A DNA stretch of 64,000 nt from Rhodoferax sp. BLA1 (GTDB lineage Bacteria; Pseudomonadota; Gammaproteobacteria; Burkholderiales; Burkholderiaceae_C), in NCBI RefSeq assembly GCF_013416775.1, contig NZ_SZVI01000006.1, positions 62,001 through 126,000 on the forward strand. Reading direction: 5' to 3'. Every line of letters begins with the position of its first letter. Positions within the stretch are counted from its first letter, which is position 1. Both the position numbers and the translations under genes were made by a program. Below the pieces are notes generated by a model. That model had not been told where the DNA came from. It made no database searches and saw only the letters and a program-made list of their open reading frames with translations. Positions 1 through 7,899 of this stretch are shown in pieces.

Positions 1-534
1 GATGATGGACAGCGCCAATTGCGGCTCCACCTTGAAGCGCGGTGCCAGCTGGTGCACCAGCTTGTAGATGGTACGTGGTGCAATCAGCGCATAGTCCACC
101 GGCGTCCAACTGGCAAAGTGAACATCCACCGGCAGCGGCTCGGGCTCACGCATGCAGTCGGGCATCTCAGGCTGGACGTCGACCAGTTTGTCGGCGAGCC
201 GCCGCGCGGTGTCAATGCCCTGCTCGGCCGCCGCCTGAAACAGATACAGCGCCCGGCCATCGTGGCGCGCCACACCCCGGCCGTTGGCATACATCCAGCC
301 CAGGTTGTACTGGGCATCGCGGTCACCCAAACGCGCTGCCTCGCAGTACAGGTTGGCCGCCAGCAGCGCATCACGCCGCACACCCTCGCCGTTTTCATAG
401 GCCAGCGCCTGCTCAAACAAGCTGCGCTGCGGGGTGGCGGATGCGGTGTTGTCTTGCGCCAAAGCAGCTTGCGCTGCCAGGGCGCAGGCCATCAGCAGCC
501 AAGTCGACAAACGGGGTGGGGAGGTCAGAGACAT
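1..534 (-). CDS. Sel1-repeat / SLT-domain periplasmic protein (partial, 3' end off left edge)
   Basis: The minus-strand reading frame opens at the ATG at 532-534 and is still open at base 1, so 178 codons are visible. It begins with a signal peptide (basic start, then LLMACALAAQAALA). Two Sel1-like TPR units follow (GEGVRRDALLAANLYCEAA, then AQYNLGWMYANGRGVARHD). After a linker, the visible end reads YKLVHQLAPRFKVEPQLALS, which resembles the start of a lytic transglycosylase SLT domain; its catalytic Glu would lie off the window. The gene overlaps the stop of the upstream acetyltransferase by 10 bases, so the two are probably co-transcribed. By family it would be a secreted murein-cleaving enzyme or a scaffold for envelope assembly. 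The SLT call rests on only about 20 residues. Confidence 0.75.
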   Translation of the reverse strand, partial: MSLTSPPRLSTWLLMACALAAQAALAQDNTASATPQRSLFEQALAYENGEGVRRDALLAANLYCEAARLGDRDAQYNLGWMYANGRGVARHDGRALYLFQAAAEQGIDTARRLADKLVDVQPEMPDCMREPEPLPVDVHFASWTPVDYALIAPRTIYKLVHQLAPRFKVEPQLALSII

Positions 535-1655
535 ACACGGATGCTAACTTTGTCGTCTGGGTTGCGCCTTTTGAGCCATAAGCCCAGTGCATGCCGGCAA
601 CCGGCCCACAGGCCTGCCGGGGTGCGCCAGTCAAAAGCGACCAGACCCCAGCGCTCGCGCCGGTGGGACATCCAGTCACGTTTGTAGGCGTCGTCGCCGG
701 TGAGGTAGTCGACCTCCTGCACCTGATCCACATCGATCACATGTTGCATCAACGCCGCCGTCAGCACCGAGCCCACCGAAAAACGTTCAAACCCAGTGAC
801 ATAGGCCAGCTTGAAAATCGAGGCCTTGCCAGACTTGACCAGCCACAACTGCGCGGCAATGGCCTGGCCATCCAGGCGCAGCACACCCAGGCGCAGCCAG
901 CCTTGCGCCGCCGCCGTGCGCGCCAGCGCCGGGATGAAGAGGGAGTTGGGCTCGGCGCCTTTCCAGCTTTTTTGGTAGACCGTCACAAAATCTTGAATAG
1001 CTGCCTCCAGAGACCCATCAGGCTGCCGCTGGATGTCGATGCGCCAGGGACCTTGCTTGTCCAGTCGGCGTTGCCCTCGTGTGATGCTGTGACGCAGGGC
1101 CGAGGGCAGGCTGCTCTGGTACTCGGCAAACGATCTGCCTGCCAGCTGCAGGTACCAGTTGCCAAAACAGAAATACCGACCCACCAGGTAACCCGCCTGG
1201 CGCAAAGCGACTTCAAACCCGGCAAAAAAACCACTCTGTGGATCCAGCGGGTCAAAACGCAGCACCGGCCAGCGCGCCCGATGTGATCGTATGGCCTGGG
1301 CAAAGGTCTGCCAGATCGCCTTCTCAGGCCCCGCGTCTGGCGCGTCAGCACACGCACCGGGCCAGACCAGGGGGGCATACAAGCTGCTGTAGTAGTTGCT
1401 CAAACCGGTGAGCTGGTGGCCCAGTAACAGCGGCAGGCACACCGCCGACCCGGCTGCACCACCATCCAGCAACCAGAGCTGGCAGCTGACTGAACCCTGA
1501 CCCGTCGTATCCAGCCCGCAGGTAGCCAGGTTGTCAAACCAGGCCAGCGTGGCAAACACATCGGCCTGCTCGTGCACCTGCTGCACCCCCTGCTGTGCCA
1601 GCACAGCACGCAGATCGTCAAAGTTGTCCAGGATCTGGATAGCGGGTGGGCTCAC
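525..1655 (-). CDS. GNAT/FemAB-type N-acetyltransferase (CelD/BcsL-like)
   Basis: 376 residues, GTG start at 1653-1655. The C-terminal half (about 165-340) has the look of the acetyltransferase fold found in CelD/BcsL and FemAB-like proteins: FAEYQSSLPSALRHSITRGQ, then GWLRLGVLRLDGQAIAAQLW and a closing YLTGDDAYKRDWMSHRRER segment. That last block (Y-L-T-G-D--YK--W) is typical of this group in exopolysaccharide clusters. The gene is divergent from the acyl-carrier-protein operon, with a perfect palindrome between them, and its stop overlaps the start of the Sel1/SLT gene. A role in acylating an envelope polysaccharide or its precursor is inferred from context; the substrate is unknown. Confidence 0.8.
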   Translation of the reverse strand: MSPPAIQILDNFDDLRAVLAQQGVQQVHEQADVFATLAWFDNLATCGLDTTGQGSVSCQLWLLDGGAAGSAVCLPLLLGHQLTGLSNYYSSLYAPLVWPGACADAPDAGPEKAIWQTFAQAIRSHRARWPVLRFDPLDPQSGFFAGFEVALRQAGYLVGRYFCFGNWYLQLAGRSFAEYQSSLPSALRHSITRGQRRLDKQGPWRIDIQRQPDGSLEAAIQDFVTVYQKSWKGAEPNSLFIPALARTAAAQGWLRLGVLRLDGQAIAAQLWLVKSGKASIFKLAYVTGFERFSVGSVLTAALMQHVIDVDQVQEVDYLTGDDAYKRDWMSHRRERWGLVAFDWRTPAGLWAGCRHALGLWLKRRNPDDKVSIRVCL

Positions 1656-1682
1656 GCGTGTCTTTCAGCTGAAGGGGGTTCA

Positions 1683-1699
1683 CTGGTTATCATAACCAG
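1683..1699. promoter_or_regulatory. Perfect palindrome between divergent genes (candidate operator)
   Basis: CTGGTTAT-C-ATAACCAG is a perfect 8-base inverted repeat around a single central base. It sits in the 112-base space between the divergent acetyltransferase and acyl-carrier-protein starts, so it could control both directions. No clear sigma-70 boxes were identified beside it. The binding protein is unknown. Confidence 0.5.
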
Positions 1700-1767
1700 C
1701 ACCTTCCCGGGCGCAGGGCGCCTGGCAAGCAAGTCGGCATGACATAGTGACAGACCAAGGAGTAGTG

Positions 1768-2019
1768 GTGAGCGTAGAGACTGACGTCAAGAACATTCTG
1801 GACAGCGTGCTGAGCCTGCAAGGGCGCAGCGCAGACTGGCAGCGCCCAACCCCCCTGCTGGGGGCGGTGCCCGAACTCGACTCGATGGCGGTGCTGGGCA
1901 TCATCACCGGGCTGGAAGAGCGTTTTGGTTTTGTCATCCACGATGACGAGCTCGACAGCGCCATTTTTGCCACCCTGGGTTCACTCAGTGATTTTGTTGC
2001 GGCCAAGCTGGCCGGGTAG
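1768..2019 (+). CDS. Acyl carrier protein, exosortase-A cluster
   Basis: 83 residues from the GTG at 1768, chosen because AAGGAG (1757-1762) lies 5 bases upstream. A longer reading from GTG 1747 would put this Shine-Dalgarno inside the gene. The phosphopantetheine attachment motif is ELDSMAVL, and with the 1768 start the serine is residue 39, close to the usual ACP position. Helix III (EERFGFVIHDDEL) and helix IV are recognisable. It is the first gene of the plus-strand block and lies 15 bases before hydrolase 2. It presumably carries an acyl or aminoacyl group activated by the ligase encoded at 5016 and decarboxylated or transferred by neighbouring enzymes. The actual cargo is unknown. Confidence 0.88.
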   Translation: MSVETDVKNILDSVLSLQGRSADWQRPTPLLGAVPELDSMAVLGIITGLEERFGFVIHDDELDSAIFATLGSLSDFVAAKLAG

Positions 2020-2034
2020 ACGAACCCGCGCACC

Positions 2035-2880
2035 ATGACGCAAGCTGGCGCGACCCTACAAGCTTTTTTTCTGGACGGTGCACGCGGCCAGCGTTTTTGT
2101 CTGCTGCACACGCCCCCCAGTGAGCAGCCGGTGCGGGGCCATGTGGTGTATGTGCACCCCTTTGCCGAGGAAATGAATGCAACGCGGCGCACGACAGCCG
2201 TACAGGCGCGCGCCATGGCACGCGCTGGTTTTGCGGTGTTGCAGATGGACCTGATGGGTTGTGGCGACAGCTCCGGCCATTTTGAAGAAGCCAGCTGGGA
2301 CGCCTGGGTGGCCGATGTGACCCTGGCTCGGCGTTGGATGCTTGAACGCTGGCCCGGGGTGGCCTGGTTGTGGGGCGTGCGCGCTGGTTGCCTGCTGGCA
2401 GCACAGGCCTGTCGGCAAGACAAGCAGCCAGCCAAGCTGCTGTTGTGGCAACCGGTGCTGTCCGGCAAACAACACCTGCACCAATTTTTGCGCCTGCAAA
2501 TGGCCGGTGACATGGTGCGTGGTGAATCCAGCCGGGGCACCTCGCACCTGATGCACCTGCTGGAGCAGGGTGAGTCGGTGGAAGTGGCAGGCTACAGTGT
2601 GTCCGCGGCGCTGGCACAGGGCTTGGCACGCGCCGATCTGGAGGCCTTGCCTGCTGGCACACAGATTGTCTGCCTGGAGCTGGGTGATGCCGACACAGGC
2701 GCAGTCTCCCCAGCGCTGTCGGCACAACTGCAGCGCTGGTTAACCTCAGGCTGCCACGCGCAGGCCGAGGTGGTGGCTGGCTCGGCTTTTTGGCAGATGC
2801 AGGAAAGCGCAGACAGCCCCGCCTGGCTGACAACGAGCTTGCACAGCTTGGGCTGTGCCACACCGGAAGTGGCCTCTTGA
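2035..2880 (+). CDS. Exosortase-A-associated alpha/beta hydrolase 2
   Basis: 281 residues with an alpha/beta-hydrolase fold: HVVYVHPFAEEMNATRR near the N-terminus, then FAVLQMDLMGCGDSSGHF and AWLWGVRAGCLLAAQA. The usual nucleophile elbow G-x-S-x-G is replaced by G-V-R-A-G, so the catalytic serine is absent at that place, as I recall being common for this subfamily. It lacks a signal peptide and is therefore cytoplasmic. Its stop overlaps the TTG start of hydrolase 1, indicating translational coupling. This pair is a hallmark of exosortase-A polysaccharide clusters; the substrate has not been established to my knowledge, and acting on the ACP-bound or ligase-made intermediate is inference. Confidence 0.85.
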   Translation: MTQAGATLQAFFLDGARGQRFCLLHTPPSEQPVRGHVVYVHPFAEEMNATRRTTAVQARAMARAGFAVLQMDLMGCGDSSGHFEEASWDAWVADVTLARRWMLERWPGVAWLWGVRAGCLLAAQACRQDKQPAKLLLWQPVLSGKQHLHQFLRLQMAGDMVRGESSRGTSHLMHLLEQGESVEVAGYSVSAALAQGLARADLEALPAGTQIVCLELGDADTGAVSPALSAQLQRWLTSGCHAQAEVVAGSAFWQMQESADSPAWLTTSLHSLGCATPEVAS

Positions 2881-3734
2881 AAACCACTGAACTGCCCGTG
2901 CTAATGTCCTGCGCTGGCGACACGCTGGTGGGTGTCATCTCGCAGCCAGAGCAGCCCGGCTCGCTGGGTTTGGTGATGGTGGTCGGTGGGGCGCAGTACC
3001 GCGCGGGTAGCCACCGGCAATTTGTGTTGTTGGCACGCTGCCTGGCTGGGGCGGGTTTCCCGGTGCTGCGGTTTGACCACCGTGGCCTGGGTGACAGCAG
3101 TGGTGAGCGCCAACCGTTCGATACCATCCACGACGACATCGGTGTGGCCCTGGACACACTGCAGCAGCAGTGCCCCAGCGTCCAACGGGTGGTGTTGTGG
3201 GGGCTGTGTGACGGCGCCTCAGCCGCCTTGTTGTACAGCGGGCAACGCGCGGATGCCCGCGTGGCGGGGTTGTGCCTGCTCAACCCCTGGGTGCGCTCGG
3301 ACAACACGCTGGCACGCACACGCATCAAACACTACTACGCCGGGCGTCTGCTGGAGTGGTCGTTCTGGCAGCGCATATGGCAAGGTCAGTATGAATGGCG
3401 GCCGTCGTTGCAGGGCTTGTGGCAAAGCCTGCAGGCCTTGCGTGCGCCAGCACCATCCGGCACGCCTGCGCCAGCGTTTCAACACCACATGGCGCGGGCA
3501 CTGCGCCAGTTTTCAGGGCCGGTGCTGCTGCTGCTGAGCGCACGTGACTACACTGCCAAGGAGTTTGTGGAATGCGCCCAGAGCGACCCAGCCTGGAAAG
3601 GTCTGTTGCAGCGCCCGCAATTGCAGCGTGTGGATGTGGCAGAGGCCGACCACACCTTCTCCAGAGCTCTGTGGCGCGCTGCCGCTGAGCAAGCGGTGCT
3701 GGACTGGATGTATCAACTGGAGACATCTGCTTGA
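2877..3734 (+). CDS. Exosortase-A-associated alpha/beta hydrolase 1
   Basis: 285 residues from a TTG at 2877 that overlaps the TGA of hydrolase 2. This start is preferred over ATG 2904 because CCGGAAG sits about 8 bases upstream of the TTG and the ATG has no ribosome-binding site. The fold is alpha/beta hydrolase: GLVMVVGGAQYRAGSHRQF, FDHRGLGDSSG, then VLWGLCDGASAALL at the nucleophile position, where an Asp replaces Ser in G-x-x-x-G. The late acid/His region EADHTFSR is present. It is paired with hydrolase 2, and its own stop again overlaps a TTG start, that of the glycosyltransferase. Function within the polysaccharide pathway is unknown. Confidence 0.87.
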   Translation: MKTTELPVLMSCAGDTLVGVISQPEQPGSLGLVMVVGGAQYRAGSHRQFVLLARCLAGAGFPVLRFDHRGLGDSSGERQPFDTIHDDIGVALDTLQQQCPSVQRVVLWGLCDGASAALLYSGQRADARVAGLCLLNPWVRSDNTLARTRIKHYYAGRLLEWSFWQRIWQGQYEWRPSLQGLWQSLQALRAPAPSGTPAPAFQHHMARALRQFSGPVLLLLSARDYTAKEFVECAQSDPAWKGLLQRPQLQRVDVAEADHTFSRALWRAAAEQAVLDWMYQLETSA

Positions 3735-4990
3735 AACGTCTTCTGATGATCGCTTTTCATTTTCCACCATTGGCGGGTGGCAGCGGAATCCAGAGAACTT
3801 TGCGTTTTGTGCAACATTTGCCAGCTTTGGGGTGGCAGCCACTGATATTGACAGCTGATCCACGTGCCTATGCAAAAACCAGTTCTGACCTATTGACAGA
3901 CATTCCGGCCAGCACGGTGATTCAACGTTCGTTTGCGTTGGATTCTGCACGCCACCTGAGTCTGCGTGGGCGCTACCTGGGTTGGATGGCCCGGCCTGAC
4001 CGATGGGTAAGTTGGAAATGGGCTGCTGTGCGTGACGGAATGCATCTGATCAACACTTTTAAGCCGAATGCCATTTGGTCGACCTACCCTATTGCCACAG
4101 CCCATTTGATTGGTGCCAGTTTGCAGCGCGAATCAGGGCTACCCTGGATTGCTGATTTCCGCGATCCGATGGCGCAAGACGGCTACCCCAGCGATAGGGC
4201 GACCTGGAATAGTTTTAAGCGTGTTGAGGAGCAGGCTACAGAGTTGGCCGCTGCATGTGTGTTTACTGCGCCAGGTGCTGTGCGGACATATCAAAAGCGC
4301 TACCCCAAGGCGGCCTCGCGCATGCATTTGATTGAAAACGGGTTTGATGACGAAAGTTTTGTCAGACCAGCTGAACAGACAGAAGCCTTGAATCCTGGCA
4401 AGTTGACCCTGTTGCACAGCGGCGTGGTTTATCCCTCTGAACGTGACCCTCTTCCATTGTTTGCTGCCATAGCGCAATGCATACAGGATGGGCGTGTGTC
4501 CCGTGAGCGTCTGCGTGTGCGCTTTCGGGCAGCTGTACACGAAGACATGCTTGCAAGCCTAGTCAGGCAACACTGCTTACACGATGTGGTGGAGTTGTGC
4601 CCAGCGCTGCCTTATCGCGAGGCTTTGGTCGAGATGCTGCGAGCCGATGCCCTGCTGGTGATGCAGGCCGCCAACTGCAATGAACAGATTCCTGCCAAAT
4701 TGTACGAATACCTGCGCGCAGGACGGCCCATTTTGGGTCTGACTGACCCATGCGGCGACACCGCAAACGCCTTGCGGGCAGCTGGCATCGCATCCATTGC
4801 TGCACTGGACAGCGCAAGCGATATTGCCGCTCGGTTGCCCCAATTTTTGTCTCAGATCGAAAGCCATCAAGCAGACCTGCCACACCCTGGAGCTGTTAAC
4901 GCCGCATCACGCCACAGCAGGTCGCAAACACTCGCCAGACTGTTAAACCACATCACTGACGGCTTGACCCTGCCACGCGGCAATCTGTAA
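3731..4990 (+). CDS. GT4-like glycosyltransferase
   Basis: 419 residues, TTG start at 3731 overlapping the stop of hydrolase 1, with GGAG about 8 bases upstream. The N-terminus MKRLLMIAFHFPPLAGGSG is the glycine-rich loop typical of GT-B glycosyltransferases of the GT4 type. WIADFRDPM, ATELAAACVFTAPG and LIENGFDD follow in the acceptor half. The C-terminal donor domain contains PAKLYEYLRAGRPILGL, the region holding the E of the E-x7-E motif. It is a soluble cytoplasmic enzyme acting on a lipid-linked sugar. Codon use here is less GC-biased than in the flanking genes (more AT-rich third positions), which may point to separate acquisition. Sugar specificity cannot be told. Confidence 0.9.
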   Translation: MKRLLMIAFHFPPLAGGSGIQRTLRFVQHLPALGWQPLILTADPRAYAKTSSDLLTDIPASTVIQRSFALDSARHLSLRGRYLGWMARPDRWVSWKWAAVRDGMHLINTFKPNAIWSTYPIATAHLIGASLQRESGLPWIADFRDPMAQDGYPSDRATWNSFKRVEEQATELAAACVFTAPGAVRTYQKRYPKAASRMHLIENGFDDESFVRPAEQTEALNPGKLTLLHSGVVYPSERDPLPLFAAIAQCIQDGRVSRERLRVRFRAAVHEDMLASLVRQHCLHDVVELCPALPYREALVEMLRADALLVMQAANCNEQIPAKLYEYLRAGRPILGLTDPCGDTANALRAAGIASIAALDSASDIAARLPQFLSQIESHQADLPHPGAVNAASRHSRSQTLARLLNHITDGLTLPRGNL

Positions 4991-5015
4991 TTGCCTGCCT
5001 GTAAGATGGTTGCTT

Positions 5016-6644
5016 ATGTTGCAGGCCACTTTGTTACCCGAACTTGTCATCCACACGGCGCAGCGCCGCCCTGATGCTGTGGCGCTGACACACGGGTCTG
5101 AACATGGGACCTACGCTGAATTGGCCGATCAAATGACGGCACTGGCCGGTGGGTTCATGCAACTGGGCTTGCAACGGGCCGACCGGGTTGGCATTTACCT
5201 GGAAAAGCGCCTGGAGACGGTGGTGGCCAGTTTTGCCGCGTCGCTGGCCGGGATGGTGTTTGTGCCGATCAACCCCCTGCTCAAGGCCGACCAGGTACGC
5301 CACATCCTGCGCGATTGCAATGTGTCTCTGCTGGTGACATCCCCCGAGCGGCTGGCCACGCTCGGTGCGGCCTTGTCTGATTGCCCGGACCTGCAACATG
5401 TGGTGCTCTGTGCACCAAGCGATGCTGCGCACGAGTTGGCGCACTGCAGCATCTCCACCTGGCAGGACCTTATCAACAGCCCACGCCGACCCGGCCATCG
5501 GGTCATCGACACCGACCTGGCAGCCATTTTGTACACCTCGGGCAGCACCGGCCTGCCCAAAGGGGTGATGTTGTCGCACCGCAATCTGGTGGCCGGAGCC
5601 ACCAGTGTGGCCTCCTACCTGGGCAATCAGCCCGATGACACCCTGCTGGCCGCGCTACCGCTGTCGTTTGATGCAGGTTTCAGCCAGCTCACCACCGCGT
5701 TTTCTGTCGGTGCCCGGGTGGTGCTGCTCAATTATTTGTTGCCGCGTGATGTGCTCCGGGCCATGGCACAGGAAAAAGTCACTGGCCTCACGGCGGTGCC
5801 GCCGCTTTACCTGCAATTGCTCACCTTGGACTGGCCCAAAGCCACCCGCGAACACCTGCGTTATTTCGCCAACACTGGCGGCCATTTGCCGCGTGAAGCG
5901 CTGGCCCAGTTACGCCAGCGCGTGCCACAGGCCAAGCCGTATTTGATGTATGGCCTGACCGAGGCCTTTCGCTCCACCTACCTGCCGCCCGAGGATGTGG
6001 ATCTCAAGCTCAACTCGATTGGCAAGGCCATCCCCAATGCCGAGGTAGTGGTGCTGCGCCCGGACGGCAGCGCGTGTGCGCCCGATGAGCCGGGTGAACT
6101 GGTGCACCGCGGCGCACTGGTGGCCATGGGTTACTGGAACGACGCGGAAAAAACCGCCGAACGCTTCAAGCCGCTGCCAGCTGGCCTGCCGGGTCGCCCG
6201 GCCGGTCTGCAGCTGCCCGAAGTGGCGGTGTTTTCAGGTGACACGGTGCGCCAGGATGCCGACGGTTACCTGTACTTCGTCGGGCGGCGTGACGAGATGA
6301 TCAAGACCTCAGGCTACCGGGTCAGCCCGACCGAGGTGGAAGACATCCTGTACGCGACCCAGCTGGTGGGTGAGTGTGTGGCCTTTGGTGTGCCGCATGA
6401 GAGCCTTGGACAAACTATTCAAATCATAGCTACCAGCCCTTTATCTAAAAGGGCTACAGGCCAAAATGACCTGATATCTCTGTGCAAAAGCCGGATGCCA
6501 GCCTATATGTTGCCCAGCGGCATCGACTGGGTGGCCGGGCCGCTGCCACGCAATGCCAATGGCAAGATTGACCGCTCCGCCCTCAAGCGCGACTGGCAAG
6601 CACGCCAGTCCAACCCCGCACCTCTATTGCCTCCTGAGACATGA
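5016..6644 (+). CDS. Exosortase-A-associated acyl-CoA ligase (AMP-forming)
   Basis: 542 residues from ATG 5016 (a TTG at 5010 is also in frame). This is an ANL-superfamily adenylating enzyme: the P-loop LYTSGSTGLPKGVMLSHRN near residue 175, YGLTEAFRSTYLPPE, the hinge region YFVGRRDEMIKTSGYRVSPTE and the catalytic Lys in NGKIDRSALKRDW at the C-terminus. It activates a carboxylate and probably loads the ACP encoded at 1768. Residues about 468-485 (IIATSPLSKRATGQND) are encoded by a copy of the dispersed palindromic repeat inserted in frame in the C-terminal subdomain. The stop overlaps the ATG of the decarboxylase. Confidence 0.92.
   Translation: MLQATLLPELVIHTAQRRPDAVALTHGSEHGTYAELADQMTALAGGFMQLGLQRADRVGIYLEKRLETVVASFAASLAGMVFVPINPLLKADQVRHILRDCNVSLLVTSPERLATLGAALSDCPDLQHVVLCAPSDAAHELAHCSISTWQDLINSPRRPGHRVIDTDLAAILYTSGSTGLPKGVMLSHRNLVAGATSVASYLGNQPDDTLLAALPLSFDAGFSQLTTAFSVGARVVLLNYLLPRDVLRAMAQEKVTGLTAVPPLYLQLLTLDWPKATREHLRYFANTGGHLPREALAQLRQRVPQAKPYLMYGLTEAFRSTYLPPEDVDLKLNSIGKAIPNAEVVVLRPDGSACAPDEPGELVHRGALVAMGYWNDAEKTAERFKPLPAGLPGRPAGLQLPEVAVFSGDTVRQDADGYLYFVGRRDEMIKTSGYRVSPTEVEDILYATQLVGECVAFGVPHESLGQTIQIIATSPLSKRATGQNDLISLCKSRMPAYMLPSGIDWVAGPLPRNANGKIDRSALKRDWQARQSNPAPLLPPET
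6420..6466 (+). repeat. Dispersed palindromic repeat, copy 1 (inside the acyl-CoA ligase gene)
   Basis: ATAGCTACCAGCCCTTTA is followed by TCTAAAAGGGCTACAGGCC: arms AGCCCTTT and AAAGGGCT form the stem and the flanks ATAGCTA and TACAGGCC match the other copies. It is read through in frame and adds about 15 residues to the ligase. Confidence 0.8.
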
Positions 6645-7897
6645 CCCCCACCATACAAAACGCGCCCCCCGCTTTGCCCCAGCATGCACCCATGACCCAG
6701 TTTGCGGTGAGCCAGAGCGAGTTGATGCTCGGTGGTGACAGCCTGTCGCGCTTGGCCGCACGGGTCGGGCAGACCCCGTTTTACGCCTATGGCCGCTCTC
6801 AAATGCGCCAACGCGTAGCCGAACTGCGCCAAGCCTTGCCGTCCAAAATCCGGCTGCACTACGCCATGAAAGCCAACCCGATGCCCGCCTTGGTGGGCTT
6901 CATGGCAGGCCTGGTGGATGGCCTCGATGTGGCATCGGCGGGGGAAATGAAAGTGGCGCTGGATGCGGGTGTCAACCCCAAGGACATCAGTTTTGCCGGC
7001 CCCGGCAAACGCGATGCCGAGTTGCGCCAGGCGGTGGCGGCCGGGGTCTTGGTGAACATCGAGTCGTTCCGCGAGGTGGATGTGCTGGCCCAGGCCTCAC
7101 AGACCCTGGGTTTGCCAGCGCGCGCCGCCGTGCGCATCAACCCCGATTTCGAGCTCAAAAGCTCGGGCATGAGGATGGGCGGCGGGCCCCGGCCCTTTGG
7201 TGTCGATGTGGAGCAAGTCCCTACCCTGCTCGCCAACCTGGGCCGTGCCGGTCTGGCGTTTGAGGGCTTTCACCTCTATCCGGGCTCACAAAGCCTGAGC
7301 ACCGAGGCCATTTGCCAGGCGCTGCAGCAGTCGTTTGACCTGGCGCTGCGCCTGTCGCAACACGCACCCGACAAGGTGCGGGTGCTGAACCTCGGCGGTG
7401 GCCTGGGTGTGCCGTATTTCCCAGGTGACAAGCCGCTGCAGCTGGAGCCGATTGGTGAGCAACTGGAGCGCCTGTTACAACTTGCCCAGGCCCACTTGCC
7501 ACACACCAGTCTGGTACTGGAACTGGGTCGTTACCTGGTGGCCGAGGCCGGTATTTACGTGGCACGGGTGGTCGACCGCAAGTACTCGCGCGACCAGCTG
7601 TACCTGGTGGCCGATGGTGGGCTGCATCAACACCTGGCCGCCACCGGCAACTTTGGCCAGCTGCTGCGCAAAAACTACCCTGTTGCCATCGGCAACAAGA
7701 TGGGACATCCGGCCACACAGGTCACCAAGGTGGTGGGGCCGTCTTGCACACCGCTGGATGTGCTGGCTGACCGGGTGCCGCTGCCTGAGGCGCAGGTGGG
7801 AGATCTGCTGGTGGTGTTCCAGTCCGGGGCTTATGGCGCCAACGCCAGTCCGCACCAGTTTCTGACACACCCGCCGTGTGTTGAGGTGCTGGTTTAA
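6641..7897 (+). CDS. Exosortase-A-associated PLP-dependent decarboxylase
   Basis: 418 residues, ATG at 6641 in an ATGA overlap with the ligase stop. This is a fold-III PLP decarboxylase related to diaminopimelate/ornithine decarboxylases: HYAMKANPMPALV holds the Schiff-base lysine (near residue 76), GLDVASAGEM, SFAGPGKRD, GFHLYPGSQ and the phosphate-binding NLGGGLGVPY follow, then VADGGLHQH and a C-terminal GAYGANASPHQFL block. It probably decarboxylates an amino acid, perhaps one tethered to the ACP after activation by the ligase; that coupling is inference from the conserved neighbourhood. The first ~17 residues are low-complexity, so a later start is possible. Confidence 0.92.
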   Translation: MTPTIQNAPPALPQHAPMTQFAVSQSELMLGGDSLSRLAARVGQTPFYAYGRSQMRQRVAELRQALPSKIRLHYAMKANPMPALVGFMAGLVDGLDVASAGEMKVALDAGVNPKDISFAGPGKRDAELRQAVAAGVLVNIESFREVDVLAQASQTLGLPARAAVRINPDFELKSSGMRMGGGPRPFGVDVEQVPTLLANLGRAGLAFEGFHLYPGSQSLSTEAICQALQQSFDLALRLSQHAPDKVRVLNLGGGLGVPYFPGDKPLQLEPIGEQLERLLQLAQAHLPHTSLVLELGRYLVAEAGIYVARVVDRKYSRDQLYLVADGGLHQHLAATGNFGQLLRKNYPVAIGNKMGHPATQVTKVVGPSCTPLDVLADRVPLPEAQVGDLLVVFQSGAYGANASPHQFLTHPPCVEVLV

Positions 7898-7899
7898 GG

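Noticed and set aside
1747..1767. GTG at 1747 as start of the acyl carrier protein.
   Set aside because: The AAGGAG site at 1757-1762 would then be inside the gene; GTG 1768 has it at correct distance and gives a normal ACP length.
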